A DNA stretch of 64,000 nucleotides. Source: Magnolia sinica (lineage: Eukaryota > Streptophyta > Magnoliopsida > Magnoliales > Magnoliaceae). A program made the translations under genes and the position numbers. The notes under the pieces were generated by a model, which worked only from the letters and a program-made list of their open reading frames with translations, was not told the DNA's origin and searched no databases. The stretch lies in the NCBI RefSeq assembly GCF_029962835.1, contig NC_080589.1, forward strand, positions 23,178,586-23,242,585. Reading direction: 5' to 3'. Below, one piece after another: positions 34,395 through 45,677 of this stretch (position 1 is the stretch's first letter; the number at the start of each line of letters is the position of its first letter).

Positions 34395-35693
34395 ATCAGG
34401 ACGAGTTTTATTGACAAAAATTTTCGTCGGACAAACTCCATGCCAAAATTTTCTACGTTAAAAATATAACACTTTTACCAATGAAAATGTTCGTCGGCAA
34501 AAGTGGTTTTTTTGTGGGAAAGATGTTTTTACCGACAAAAATTTTCATCGGTAAAACTCTTACCGCGAAAGTTTTCAAAATAGTGCCAAAATTATCTAAG
34601 TTAAAAATATAACACTTTTACCGACGAAAATTTTCGTCGGTAAAAACATTATTCCCAACGGTTTTAGTTTGTTGGTAAAACTCAGGGCGAAAATTTTTTA
34701 AGTGAAAATATAACACTTTAACCAACGATTATTTTCATCGGTAAAAACATTATTCTCGATGGTTTTAGTTCGTCGGTAAAACTCAGCGCCAAAATTTTAT
34801 AAGGTGAAAAATATAACAGTTTTACCAACGAAACTTTTCGTTGGTAAAAACATTATTCCCGATGGCTTTAATTCATTGGTAAAACTTAGGGCAAAAATTT
34901 TCTAAGTGAAAACTATAACACTTTTACCAACAAAAATTGTCGTCGGTAAAAACATTATTCCCGACGGCTTTAGTTTGTCGGTAAAACTCAGCGCCAAAAT
35001 TTTATAAGGTGAAAAATATAACACTTTTACCGACGAAAAGTTTCGTCAGTAAAAATATTATTCCTGACGGTTTTAGTTCGTCAGTAAAACTCAGGGCGAA
35101 AATTTTCTAAGTGAAAAATATAACACTTTTTACCTGTGAAAATTTTCATCGATAACAATGAGTTTGTGCTTTTTACCAATGAAAATTTTTGTCAGTATAA
35201 GTCTTATCTCGAAGTTTTGAAAATAGCACGAAAATTTTCTATCTTAAAAATTATAATAGTTTTACCGACGAAAAGTTTTGTCAGTAAAAGTAGGTTTGTG
35301 CTTTTTACCGACGAAAATTTTCGTCGGTAAAAGTCTTACCGCGAAGTTTCCAAAATAGCGCGAAGATTTTCTATCTTAAAAATTATAATAATTTTAATGA
35401 TGAAAATTTTCGTTGGTAAAAGTGGTTTTGTTCTTTTTACCGATGAAAATATTCGTCGGTAAAACTTTTACCGCTAAGTTTTCAAAATAGCGCGAAAATG
35501 TTCTATCTTAGAAATTATAATTGTTTTACCAACGAAAATTTTCGTCAGTAAAAACATTATTACCGACGAAAAAAAAATTTGTCAGTAAAAGTGTTGTTTT
35601 ACCGACATTTTCGTCGATAAAAAAATACTTTTACCGACGAAATTTTTTTCATCGGCAAAAACGTCGTCGGTAAAAGCGTTATATCTTGTAGTG
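34395..35693. repeat. CACTA right subterminal array, 101-bp and 131-bp tandem units
   Basis: About twenty TTTTACCGACGAAAATTTTC-type palindromes. They sit in two tandem families. One has AACACTTTTACC (or variants) at 34611, 34711, 34815, 34917, 35018 and 35121, period about 102 bp. The other has AAATAGC(A/G)CG near 35221, 35353 and 35484, period about 131 bp. The array ends TTATATCTTGTAGTG at 35693. It is twice as long as the left array. Confidence 0.85.
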
Positions 35694-38600
35694 AAATAAG
35701 TATTGTAATATTGGATAATTTTCTTATATACAATTTCCAAATTAGTACAGATAATGTGATGGAATTCCTTTCAAAAAGGAATATGAATAAGAATGAATAC
35801 ATCAAAACTACACTCATTAATATCGATATATTTAGAAAATGGAGTTATTGCTACGTAGAGACCTGTGTAGTAATACTTCGTGGTTTGGATTCCTTGGTTG
35901 TATATAATATAGTATGTGGGTCGTTATTTTTATCCTTCTAAGATAAGCTTTGAATCTATAAAAATCTTTGAAAATGAAAATAAAATTGGTAACCGTAATA
36001 ATAAATTATTCTTTGAAATATACTATATAACTTAAATGTGCTAAGGTGTTAAAAAACTCTTAATTCAATATAAAATATTAAATTTATTAAAAATACTTAA
36101 GAAGTCTAAAATGACTTGAACTTGTTAAACATCCTTGGATGACCGAAATAAGGTCTTAGATATAAGATTGAACTCTTGAAACCCTAAAACAATGCAAAAC
36201 TTACTAAAAATGGTAAAGAAATTTAAACCCTAAATGACTTTATTTTGTGAAACCTTTCAAAGCCAATGGCATTTGGTTAATTAGTTAGGTCATAGGACTT
36301 GTTGATAGCTTTCTGATGACATATTACAATAATGATCCTAATAACTGATTGAGAAGTGACAATAGTCCGAAACTATAATTCATGTTAAGCAATTTTAGCC
36401 CTAACCCTATTTACTTGATTTCCTTCATAAATTCGTCATGATCCGTTCTACATCACTATGCCTAACTATATAATTCATGTGCTATAATATGAAAGGCATC
36501 GTCCAAAATCAGTATGAAATGCGCGGCATTGATGGGTTTTATCCATGGACCACATGGCCATATCGGTCCGATTCGTCCAAAATGGCCCAGAACACCCGAC
36601 ATAACCTGATTTCAGCAGCGAACCCAGCCGGAACCAATTTCAAACCCTTGTAACAGGATGGTGCCCTTTTTTGGCATCTTGAGGACTTGGTTTTCAAGAT
36701 AGCACACATTTAGAACATTTAACCGTCCATCAGGTGGGCCCAATCACATAGATGTCCAAACCCAAAGATCAAAGCCATTACATTAGTGGGCATGTATGGC
36801 ACATGTTTGGTACCCTCATTGGCACGTGTGAAAGCAGGTATGGTGGTTAGACTCTGTGGGTGATTCAGGAACCTGAGAAAATACCATGAGACGTGGCCTT
36901 ATGGTTACCATGTGAACTTACGCTAAAGATCTCTTCCCATTACATGAATGATGGTGAGATGTGAGATTGGGAGGATGACACGTGCCCATTAAAGACCGTC
37001 CAATAGATTGTCTTTGATTCCCAAGCATGATACGTGGCCAACTCATGACCACTGAATGTGGCATGATACATACAAAAATATGATGTTCTATGAAGTACAG
37101 CTGTCAATGGGTCGGATTGGTCATGGATGAGGTTAGGCTTTGGGCCATATGCCAGTCCTGTGTATTTTTGGGCTTGAAAGTCTTTTTTTTTTTCTCGTAC
37201 CCTCACATGCACTCGTATCGCATCGTTGAACCCATCACCTCAATATTGAAACGCAATATGTCTACCTAATTCAGTGCTCAGCTAAGTTGGATTGACTCCA
37301 AGACTAGACACTAGCTTGACTTGATATGTAATAGTTTAAAATTAAAAGTATCATACCAAATGTGTGTACAATTTAGTTGATGCGCATGCCACCACGTGCC
37401 AACACTATGTAATGGCAAAATATCCAATCCATGATTAGAAACGTACACCTACAAAGATTGTGTAATTTAAGAATCAAGTTAGTCCATTAATTTCAATAAA
37501 ATGTCTTTTGTAAGTTGATTGATGGAGAAAGGGTTTGATGAGGAAGATCACTATCTATCTCAAGTGTGTAAAACTTTGAATATACAAGAAAAAAAATGAA
37601 AAATTGAAATTTTATTAATCAATAATGCTCCAAATTTTCGATTATATCACTTAAAGGAAAAAAGTAAACTCTAACTAAAAGCCTAATTTGACTAAATTGA
37701 GACTTACCTGAAATAGTAAATTTTACTAAAAATAGAAAATACTAATCGAATCATATTGGATGGTTCATGGTATGATTATAAGCAATTCCTAAAAAGATTG
37801 TATGTGGTAAAACTCTAAAACGAAGTAGATACATCCAACTTGAAACTTACTAAAAGTAGTGAGTTCTTTTTTAAAACTAGAATTTTGAATTGGAAGGTAG
37901 TGTTTTTTTGACCAAACAGAGCGACATGACCCTCTTATGCAGGTTAGTTGACCACGAATGACCTATTCCAGTGAAAATTCATAAGTTGTGTGTCCCATAA
38001 TGATATCCGGTTAAAAAATTACGTCAGATTTACGGTTTGCACTTTGAACATCAATTTCTCCCTATCTAGAATGAATTTTTTCGATCCAGAGGCGCCGGGT
38101 CCAGTTAAGGAATGTCCCATGTAGGATTGGGCCTGTATCTAACAGACTATGTCCACTGTCATTCGGGCTTCTTTCGATCTAGATGTGTTACGAATAGGTT
38201 TGTGGCCCGCTTTACATCATTGAGGATTGATATTAGATTAATGTTAATGATGAATGACTCCATTGTTAGGATATAAATTCAAATATGTTATATTAAGAGG
38301 CTTTCAGTAATCTGAGAATCAGATACATTCCATGTTGTGGTTTGGTATAAACCGTTGATTACATCTTTAGGGAAAATCTTTTATTGAAAGGTAAAATCAG
38401 AAGAGCTATTCCATTACATAGGATAAAGAATTCTTATCTATGGTCATTTGTCTTTAAAATGTTTAGAACATTAACCAATTTGGAATATTCGTGATAGCCT
38501 TAACGTGCACAAGCATAATCAATCTAACAATACCATGGGGCTCACATGTCAGAGATGAAAAAAGAGGCCGGACGTTGGCGCATATCATCCGATGATAGGA

Positions 38601-39374
38601 CGTTCCATGTCTTACAATGAATCTTTGGTTGGTTGTGCTTGGGTACAGGGAGTCAGGCTGAGTGAGAGAATGGTCTCAAGTCATTGCGTCAATGACCGTA
38701 AAGGTGCTTTGCATTCTAGTGCATGTGGTACAATAGGTTTGCGCTTGGGTGCAGACTTCTACTCCTTGGGAGCCTGACGTCTAGTGCCATGGCTTCCCTT
38801 GGGAGACCTAGCATTTGGCATTAGGCCTACCTAGTGGGGAATGGGAGTATTTAGGTATGTAAAGCTCACCTTAACGAGTGTCTATACCTAAAATTTCTTA
38901 GTTCAGAGAGCACTCCGAATGTTACTGAAATTATCCTTCCTCAAAATAAACGTTGGAGTATTTATACGCTAACGGGGCTCATATTTTTTGTATAAGACGT
39001 GGTAGAGACGTGACACCTCCTGATTTGTCAGTGAGATATGCAGAATCCATTCGCTCTAGCATTAACGCCTATGCCTTGGTAGTCTAACTCTGGGTGTTCT
39101 GTGCTTGTGAGTGAACCGGTCCTTAGATTGGGATTTTGGGGAGAGCCCATTAGCGCAAGTGATCTAGAGTTGATTTTGGTAGGTGTTGGACTACCATTTG
39201 GTGCGTGAAGGCCATTTTAGGGGAGTGTCAAGCTCCATGTTAACATTCACTAATCAAGTGACATTTAAGTGAACTAATCTATGGTTGGTAATAAATCAAC
39301 CAAGTTTCTAGACTATCCAATTATTTATAATATCATGACATATTTGTTAATATAGTGCCTTTAATCTGATGCAA
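35694..39374. other. Intergenic stretch, nothing recognised
   Basis: I see no gene, no repeat array and no clear element ends. Small open frames (35711-35941, 36940-37212, 38592-38777) have no motif I recognise. 36700-36740 contains CATCAGGTGGGCC, a faint trace of the GGCCCA-type repeats. Confidence 0.4.
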
Positions 39375-39855
39375 TGTTGTTCAATCAACCAAGGAATTCT
39401 TGGGTCTACAGAAGCACGTTGCGATATTTTTGGTCGACTGAGATCCATTTCAGTTGACCGAGAGACCGTTAATGTCTCCATTGACCGAAGGTGCGACTAA
39501 GCGAAATGCATAGTGGGGTTTTGTTTCTAATTTTGTACAAAAGTGGATAAATAGGCTTCTAATTACACAATTAGGGTATAACAAAAGAAGCTTAACACGT
39601 TTTCAAGGGTTTTGAGGGAGAAGCTAGGGTTTCTCATCTATAAGTTGTTTGATCTCTTGTAACTTTCTGTTTATAGTGGATTTTTTATCGCTTGGTGCCA
39701 TAGTTTTTTTTTTTTTTTTTTCCTCCAATGGTTTTTTCACATAAAATTTGCGTGTTCTTTGTGGTTGCTTGAATTTTTCTTTCTCTATTGTGTTGTGTGA
39801 TTCTGTCTGAGGTTGATTCCACATTAGACAAGTCATGTTAAGGCTTGTTGCATCC
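39375..39855 (+). mobile_element. Ty1/copia 5' LTR of a second copia element
   Basis: Probably starts TGTTGTTCAATCAACC (compare TGTTGTCAAATG at 205) and ends shortly before the primer site at 39864. It shares the GGTGCCATAGTTTTTT and TTTTTTCACATAAAA words with the LTR at 205-767. No matching 3' LTR is seen in this window. The 3' boundary is uncertain by about 30 bases. Confidence 0.6.
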
Positions 39856-39863
39856 CTAAAAAG

Positions 39864-39875
39864 TGGCATCAGAGC
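39864..39875 (+). promoter_or_regulatory. Primer-binding site, initiator tRNA-Met type
   Basis: TGGCATCAGAGC differs by one base from the usual plant copia site TGGTATCAGAGC, complementary to the 3' end of initiator tRNA-Met. It primes minus-strand cDNA synthesis. Confidence 0.75.
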
Positions 39876-39906
39876 GGACGTTGGGTTTTCAGATAGAATA
39901 TGAGAC

Positions 39907-40142
39907 ATGACATCGAGGGGATCGAATGTGAAGTTTGAGACAAGAAAATTCACACATAAAAATAATTTTAAATTATAAAGGTTGAAGATGAAAGCCCTCT
40001 TAATTCATCAAGGGTTGTAGCAAGCACTCATTAATAAAGTGAAACGTTTTAAATCGATGAAAGGAGAAGATTAGGATGAACTTAATCAAAAGGCAATTAA
40101 TGCAATTCAATTGTTCTTTGCTAACAAAGTCCTTTATAATGT
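39907..40142 (+). pseudogene. Copia gag N-terminus, cut by insertion
   Basis: An ATG at 39907 opens a frame with VKFETRKFTHKNNFKL, a stop where copia gag has a tryptophan, then KMKALLIHQGL, another stop, and QKAINAIQLFFANKVLYNV. This order (F-x-G-x-N-[FY]-x-x-W then M-x-A-L-L-x-x-Q-G-L) is diagnostic for copia gag. Three in-frame stops occur within 79 codons. The frame is cut at 40143 by an LTR-like unit. I could not find where gag resumes on the right. Confidence 0.8.
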
Positions 40143-41472
40143 TGTAACGCCCCGAATTTCAAGGGCCGAGTAGGAACTCGGCTCCCGAATTCCTAGGTGC
40201 CACGTATGCCCTAATGGGCTTCAGATTTCAATTACATTTAGATTATCTCATAAGCCATGTGGAGTTTAGCAAACCATGAAGCATAAGTAAGTCATAAAAC
40301 AGTAACAAGTGCCGCTAATTATGTAGAATATCCAAAATACATTAAAAAAAAATCAGCACAAGGAACTAGTCCCACCCATACAAGTGTCCCAAAATGACTA
40401 GGGCCATAGCTTATACCCTGCGGTCATCCATACATAAGCTAGAAGGAGCCGCCGAAGGTCCGGTAATACGCCCGCTCCTCCTCCTCGTCCACACTGACAT
40501 CCTCTAGCGCATCCAGCTCTATCATCCCTGTATCTATGTCAGGTTCTGGTTGGTGTTTTGAAACATCGTCCCAGAGTAGGAGTGAGCAGCTAACTCAGTG
40601 GTACCATTAACAATAAGTTACACAAATTATCATACGCATGAACAAATCTAGTGAATGACATACATTCACAGAATCCTAAATATTCTGGTTAATGCAGATG
40701 CATGATTCAATGATATGATGCATACTTTTCACCACAACACTCCCTCGAGTGACAACATCTAACGATCGCGAATGACCAACACTCCCTCAGTGTAACCATG
40801 ACTATCAAATCGCCAAAGTAATTAATGCAATGTAATGTAAATGTTAGTCAAGTTGATTAATTATGTTCATTCATCCAGCAGTTTGGGAAAACCGAGATAC
40901 CCCGACAGATCAATGCCCTAATCCAATTGCACGGATCTGGCGGTTGTGGCCGTGTGGCTCTCGCGACCCATGGCCCGTTTGGGTTCATCATTTCCAACAC
41001 TAGAATTATATGAAGGTGGTTAAGACAAATAGAGTCTTTGCTCCCAGTTAATACGGGGAGGCTCGTCACCCCAACGTAGGTTGATAGCTCGGGCATAGTG
41101 TCTCATACCACCATCCTTGGCTCATGAATCTTGTGGGCCGCAACAAATGGTTGTCAGTGAGTGCAACGGATATAGGGTGCCTCACGTTCAAGCAGGCGTG
41201 TACAAACATGGTTAACGTACAAGGATGGCCATTTGGTTGGCTAGTCGGGCCAAACTTACCCATGGGCTGACCTAATAGAAGGGTTGCCCAAGAAAGTTCC
41301 GATTAGCTAGCCGATCCGAAAAGGGTGTAATGTGTAAATACAATACCAACTAGTAGAAGTTGATCTACTCGTAATTGTGAGGGGGATCAGGCATGTGTAG
41401 TTATAATCCGCATTCGTAATCGGGGCACAAGTCATCGTTGTGCATAATTCAGGGAGTTTCTAGTATACATGT
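40143..41472 (-). mobile_element. TGTAACGCCC-family LTR, copy 2, left part
   Basis: Starts TGTAACGCCCCGAATTTC inside the copia gag. It follows copies 1 and 3 in order: the CGGCTCCCGAATTCC word, the acidic frame (40439-40558, minus strand), GTGAGCAGCTAACTCAGTGG, then ACACTCCCTCAGTG and GGGAGGCTCGTCACCCCAACG. It is interrupted at 41473 by the Athila-like element and continues at 53417. A left target duplication would be AATGT (40138-40142), but the right end was not found. Confidence 0.75.
41468..41472. repeat. Target-site duplication CATGT, left copy
   Basis: CATGT at 41468-41472 is repeated at 53412-53416, directly outside the two Athila-like LTRs. The perfect match shows one insertion event and no later rearrangement of the ends. 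Confidence 0.95.
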
Positions 41473-43612
41473 TGTTGAGGGTCGAATATTGCATATTAGA
41501 CCCCAATTACTACCTGGATTTACGAACATAACACCGCTTAATGGTTTATTTTAATCGTGTTTGTGATGCAAGGTGAATCTAAGAGCGTGGATTGGAAAGG
41601 ATGCTAAAAGTATGGATTTAACGCTCAGGCATCACCAAGGCATTGGACGGGGCTCCATGGGACCAAGATCGAGGATTTACACGCTAAAAATCAGAGAAAT
41701 TCCAGCCACTCATCTTAAACAGGCCTAAAAGACGTCCAGAATGCAAGATCATAGGTTTCCCACCATCTGATTGGCTCGAAACTCCATACATGGCCTGAGG
41801 ACCATAAATGAACCGTACACGTCAAATTTCAACCCTCGGATCCCTGTGGAAATGGCCAAACGGATAGATCAGCCACCAAAACAGTGATATGGGGCTCACC
41901 TGCTATCAGGATACACTTCAAATTTGGTCCCCACGGTTAAAATGAGATGGCAAAATGGATGGATGGAGCAGATGTCTCAAAAAGATCACATTGGACCCCA
42001 CATGTACACATGTGTGTACATATTACGCATTCACTAGCCACGCTCCGGATCTCCCAAAGTCGGTCAGCGCACGCTGACCGACTCAAACCTCTTTCCTGCG
42101 CAAAGACAACAGCGGACGGACGCCGTCCGTGAGTTTTGTGTAGTGGGACCCATTCCGCTCACATTTCTACAATCCACACCGTTCATTCGTCCGGAAGGTA
42201 ACTAAAACCCTCACCTAGGTGGAATTTTGACCCCATACACGTATACGCACGAGGATCGTGATCAAACGCAGAATGGATGGCAGAAGCAAAACATCAAAGG
42301 ACTGCATCAAAAGCAATCCAAAGGCAGTCATTTCTGACCAAAATTTTGAGAGGAATCCGGTGGATGGAATGGATTTCTCAAAACAAAATTGAAGTGGGCC
42401 CCACCAATTTTAATAGCGAACCCATCCTTGCGCAGGCCCTGTTTTCCACGTCTGGGAAAATCGAGACTTCCAGGCCGTTCCACGATCAAGATCATGATCG
42501 GTTCGTTGATCTGAACCGTTCAAAGTCTTCTTATGGGGCCGCCTTTCGTCACTAAGGAGTCTGAACGGCTCAGATCTCGAAATCAGCTACTCCATCGTCC
42601 CAAGATTCGGGCCAAACGGAAGTGAGTTGCGTTTCCTTGCGCATGCAGATTCATTTGCGTAAAAGAGGCCACCAACTCCAGCCTCTTTGGACGCACTTCA
42701 TTCCACCGCCCCTGGCATGTATAAAATACAAGAGAGAAGAGAGAGGAGGGGATTTTCAATTGGCAGGGATCGAAGGCTTGGGGCTGGACATCTACAGAAG
42801 AGAGTTTGTTTTAGAGATTTTTTTTATTTGTTTTATTTTCATGTTTTCTTTTGTATGATTGTTGAGAATTAGCCTAATCATGGTCGGCTAAACCTCTTAG
42901 CTAGGGCTAAGAGGTGAAGCTTGTAGCGTGATGGGAAGAACTCTGTGCTTATGCTTTTTATTTACATGGAATTGAACTTGATATTTGTTTGATTATGGGA
43001 GTGTTTTTAGTTTTTAATGGTCTGTTGTGACTAAAATTACAATGGGTCTGCGATAGCTTTGAGCATGTTCTTTCCTTTTTATGTTTATGATGTCAGGAAG
43101 TCCTTTTGTCCACCATCGTCTCCTAGGCATGGTCAGATGACGGTACCTTTCCTAACCTTCATACATTGATTGATTGATTGGTTGGTAATTAGTTTAATTC
43201 TGTTGTTTACTTTGTCTCCTGGGCATGGTTTGGTGATGGAATCCATTCTAATTTATATACCTTTCACTCTTTAAAACTATATTAAAGGAAGTTCAGTTAA
43301 TTTTTATGGTTACACCTTTCAATCGGATGAAGATGGAGTCTGAGTTCAGTTGAGTTTTTGATGCAGGCATAAGATCTCCCTGATCTCTACAAGTGGATGC
43401 TCTGAATCCCTAGTTTCCTTTCCCTGAATTCTATAATTTTAGTTTCCTATTTCACCATTATTTTCTCAAATTACAGTCGATTTAGATTTCATCTTAGTCT
43501 TGTTCTAGTTTTACTTAGTTTCAGATTACGTAAAGTTTCAGTCCCTTGGGATTCGACCACGGTCTCACCGAGTTTATTACTACATCACAACCCTATACTT
43601 AGGGAGTGAACA
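41473..43612 (+). repeat. Athila-like 5' LTR
   Basis: TGTTGAGGGTCGAATATTGC to ACTTAGGGAGTGAACA. Promoter box TATAAAATA at 42720-42728. A 9-bp hairpin, CCTCTTAGC/GCTAAGAGG with a 4-base loop, lies at 42893-42914. The zone around 43085-43140 and the zone around 43207-43245 both contain GGGCATGGT or GGCATGGTC followed by GATG, a small internal duplication kept in all three LTR copies in the window. Confidence 0.93.
42720..42728 (+). promoter_or_regulatory. LTR TATA box
   Basis: TATAAAATA in the 5' LTR, repeated at 52538-52546 in the 3' LTR. It is followed by a GAGAGAAGAGAG leader, so the RNA start (R) should lie about 30 bases downstream. Confidence 0.65.
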
Positions 43613-43618
43613 AGTTTT

Positions 43619-43636
43619 TGGCGCTGTTGCCGGGGA
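43619..43636 (+). promoter_or_regulatory. Primer-binding site, tRNA-Asp type
   Basis: TGGCGCTGTTGCCGGGGA is complementary to the 3' end of plant tRNA-Asp except for one base (T where C is usual). It starts 6 bases after the LTR. tRNA-Asp priming is characteristic of Athila-type elements. Confidence 0.85.
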
Positions 43637-44555
43637 CTAACGGTTTCGTTTTCTAAAATTAACTAGTTTTAGGAATATTTTAAGATTAGAATTTTTCTAA
43701 CTTTAGGTTTAGGCTTTTCTGATTTCTAGAAACTAACCTGTTTTCCTATTTTGTAGGATCCCGATATAAACTTCTAAATTGGTAATCCCTTTCTAATTCC
43801 TCTACTTCTTCTATTTTTAGAATTAGGGTTTGAATTTTAGAAATTTTCTAATTCTAGTATTTTCCTATTTTTAGGAAATCGTTTATTTTTAGAAACTTTC
43901 CTCTTTTGTTTTTAGAAACTAGGTTAGTTATTTCCCTTTTTAGAAACTCTTTCTAATTTTAGAAACTAACTCATCTTTCCTTTATTTTATTTTTAGAAAA
44001 TTTCTAATTTTGGATTTAGATTTTCTATTTTAGAAACTTTTTAATTCTGGAAGTTTCCTTTTTAGAAACTAACTTTCTATTTTTATTTTTAGTAACTTTC
44101 TAATTCTAACTCTTTTAGAATCTAACTTTGTTTCCTAATTTATTTTTAGAAATTTTCTACTTGTAGAATTTTTGTTTAGAAACTAACTTTTCTATTTTGT
44201 AGGCTTTTAAGATAGAAATTTCTAATTTGGTAAGCTCTTTCTCTACTTTCTATTTTTCAGATCCCTTTTAGTAACTTACTTTCTAGTTTAGGACTTTCCT
44301 AATTTATTTTGGAAATTTCCACTTTCTTTTAGGAATTTTTTCTTTTAGAAACTAGTTTACTTCTATCTTTCTTTTTAAGGATTTTCTAATTTTAAACCTT
44401 CTCTTTAAAAACTGACTTGTTTTATTTTCTTTTGCAGGTTTTTAACTGAGGGACTCTAAATTGGTAACTTCTTTCCAACCCTCTCTTTCTTTTTAGACTT
44501 TCTTTTCCTTTCGTAGGATTAAGTTTCGAATTTGATTGAGGGTTGTGAGTGTTTC
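43637..44555 (+). repeat. T-rich leader with degenerate TTTTAGAAAC repeats
   Basis: Between primer site and gag the words TTTTAGAAACT, TTTCTAATTT and TTTTTAGAAA repeat more than twenty times without fixed spacing. Two GTAGGATC/GTAGGCTTTTAAG-like words each precede TAAATTGGTAA or TAATTTGGTAA (43757-43785 and 44200-44232), with a third such ending at 44458-44466, suggesting larger duplications. No reading frame. Confidence 0.7.
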
Positions 44556-45677
44556 ATGTCCAAGTGGGCCCATGACAACACTCGACGTCTCTTGACTGAA
44601 GGAGGATTGGTTGAGGGGTTAACTATCCATCGTAGGACTAAACACCACTTGAAATCCCCTGAGTTAATTGAAGTGATGGCTGAAAACCAACCTCTTCTAC
44701 CCTAACCTAGGGTGGAGGACATTCAGGATGAGATTGAGGTGCATTAAGCACCCCCACCACGTACTTTACGAGATTATTTACAACTAGCGGGGGTGAGTAC
44801 GCCCTCATGCATGATTTTTCCTGAAAATACAAGACATATGGACATCAAGCCAGGGGTTATCCAACTCCTTCTTAAGTTCCATGGGCTTGAATCTGAAGAA
44901 CCATATCTACATTTGAAAGAGCTTCATGAGATCATAGTCACTTTATATTTTCAAAATGTTTCTGAGGACATAGTCAGGCTGAGACTCTTTCCTTTTTCCT
45001 TAAAGGAGAAGGCTAAGACGTGGTTACATTCACTGCATCCTAGATCCATTGGCACATAGAATGATATGCAAAGGGAATTTATAAATAAATTCTTTCCACA
45101 TCATAAAACGATTACCCTTAGAAAAGCAATCATGAACTTCACCCAAAAGGAGGATGAAACATTTTACCAATGTTGGGAAATGTTCAAGGATTTGGTTAGT
45201 TCATGCCCACAACACGGCTTTGAAACGTGGTGCATTATAAATTTTTTCTACGATGGACTGACATCTTCCATGCGCCAAATGGTCGAGATAATGTGTAATG
45301 GAGAATTCATTAATAAAAATGTCGACGAGGTATGGGATTACCTCGATAGTCTTGCTAAAAAAACACAATCATGGGATTATTACCCAAAATCGAACACCAC
45401 GTCTAGGCCGACTCAATTAAAGGAGAAAGGTGGATTGTATCTCTTGAAAGAAGAGGATGATCTCAAGTGTAAAGTGACTATACTCATAAGGAAAGTTAAG
45501 GCCAAGGAAGGAAAGAAGGATAAGGTTAATGAAAGTGTTTGCGGCATCTGTGATTGCAACATTCATACAACTGAAAATTGTCCTATAATACCCGCCTTTC
45601 GAGAAGTGTTGAATGAACAATCTAATGCCGTAAATGATTATCAAAGACCTTTCAATGGACCAACCTCTAATACGTAA
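44556..45677 (+). pseudogene. Athila-like gag (capsid and nucleocapsid), with stops
   Basis: An ATG at 44556 opens the frame. Stops stand at 44703 (TAA), 44745 (TAA) and 45057 (TAG, where the family has tryptophan in IGTW). The retrotransposon gag domain spans about 44793-45380, with KPGVIQLL, FHGLESEEPYLHLKE, LFPFSLKEKAKTWL, HHKTITLRKAI and ETFYQCWEMFKDL. A complete zinc knuckle C-x2-C-x4-H-x4-C is at 45540-45581. The frame ends at 45675 by a shift: the next codons continue one frame over from 45671. Gag forms the particle that carries element RNA. Confidence 0.9.

Larger units (their letters stand above)
18888..35693. mobile_element. Candidate large non-autonomous CACTA (En/Spm) transposon, 16.8 kb
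   Basis: The left end reads CACTACAAGAAGACCC (18888) and the right end, on the minus strand, CACTACAAGATATAACG (35693). Both are followed inwards by arrays of TTTTACCGACGAAAA-type palindromes, the usual subterminal repeats of plant CACTA elements. The three bases on each side are AAA (18885-18887 and 35694-35696), which fits the 3-bp target duplication but is weak because it is low-complexity. No TNP2-like transposase or TNPA-like frame is visible, so it would need a helper. The interior holds the telomere-like array, a 167-bp tandem repeat, a MULE MITE, fold-back repeats and a 5.2-kb LTR-like unit. The two ends could belong to different elements; pairing them is inference. Confidence 0.65.

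Noticed and set aside
34395..35693. CRISPR-like regularly spaced palindromes
   Set aside because: The repeats are degenerate CACTA subterminal palindromes, the spacers are themselves repeated, and the context is eukaryotic.
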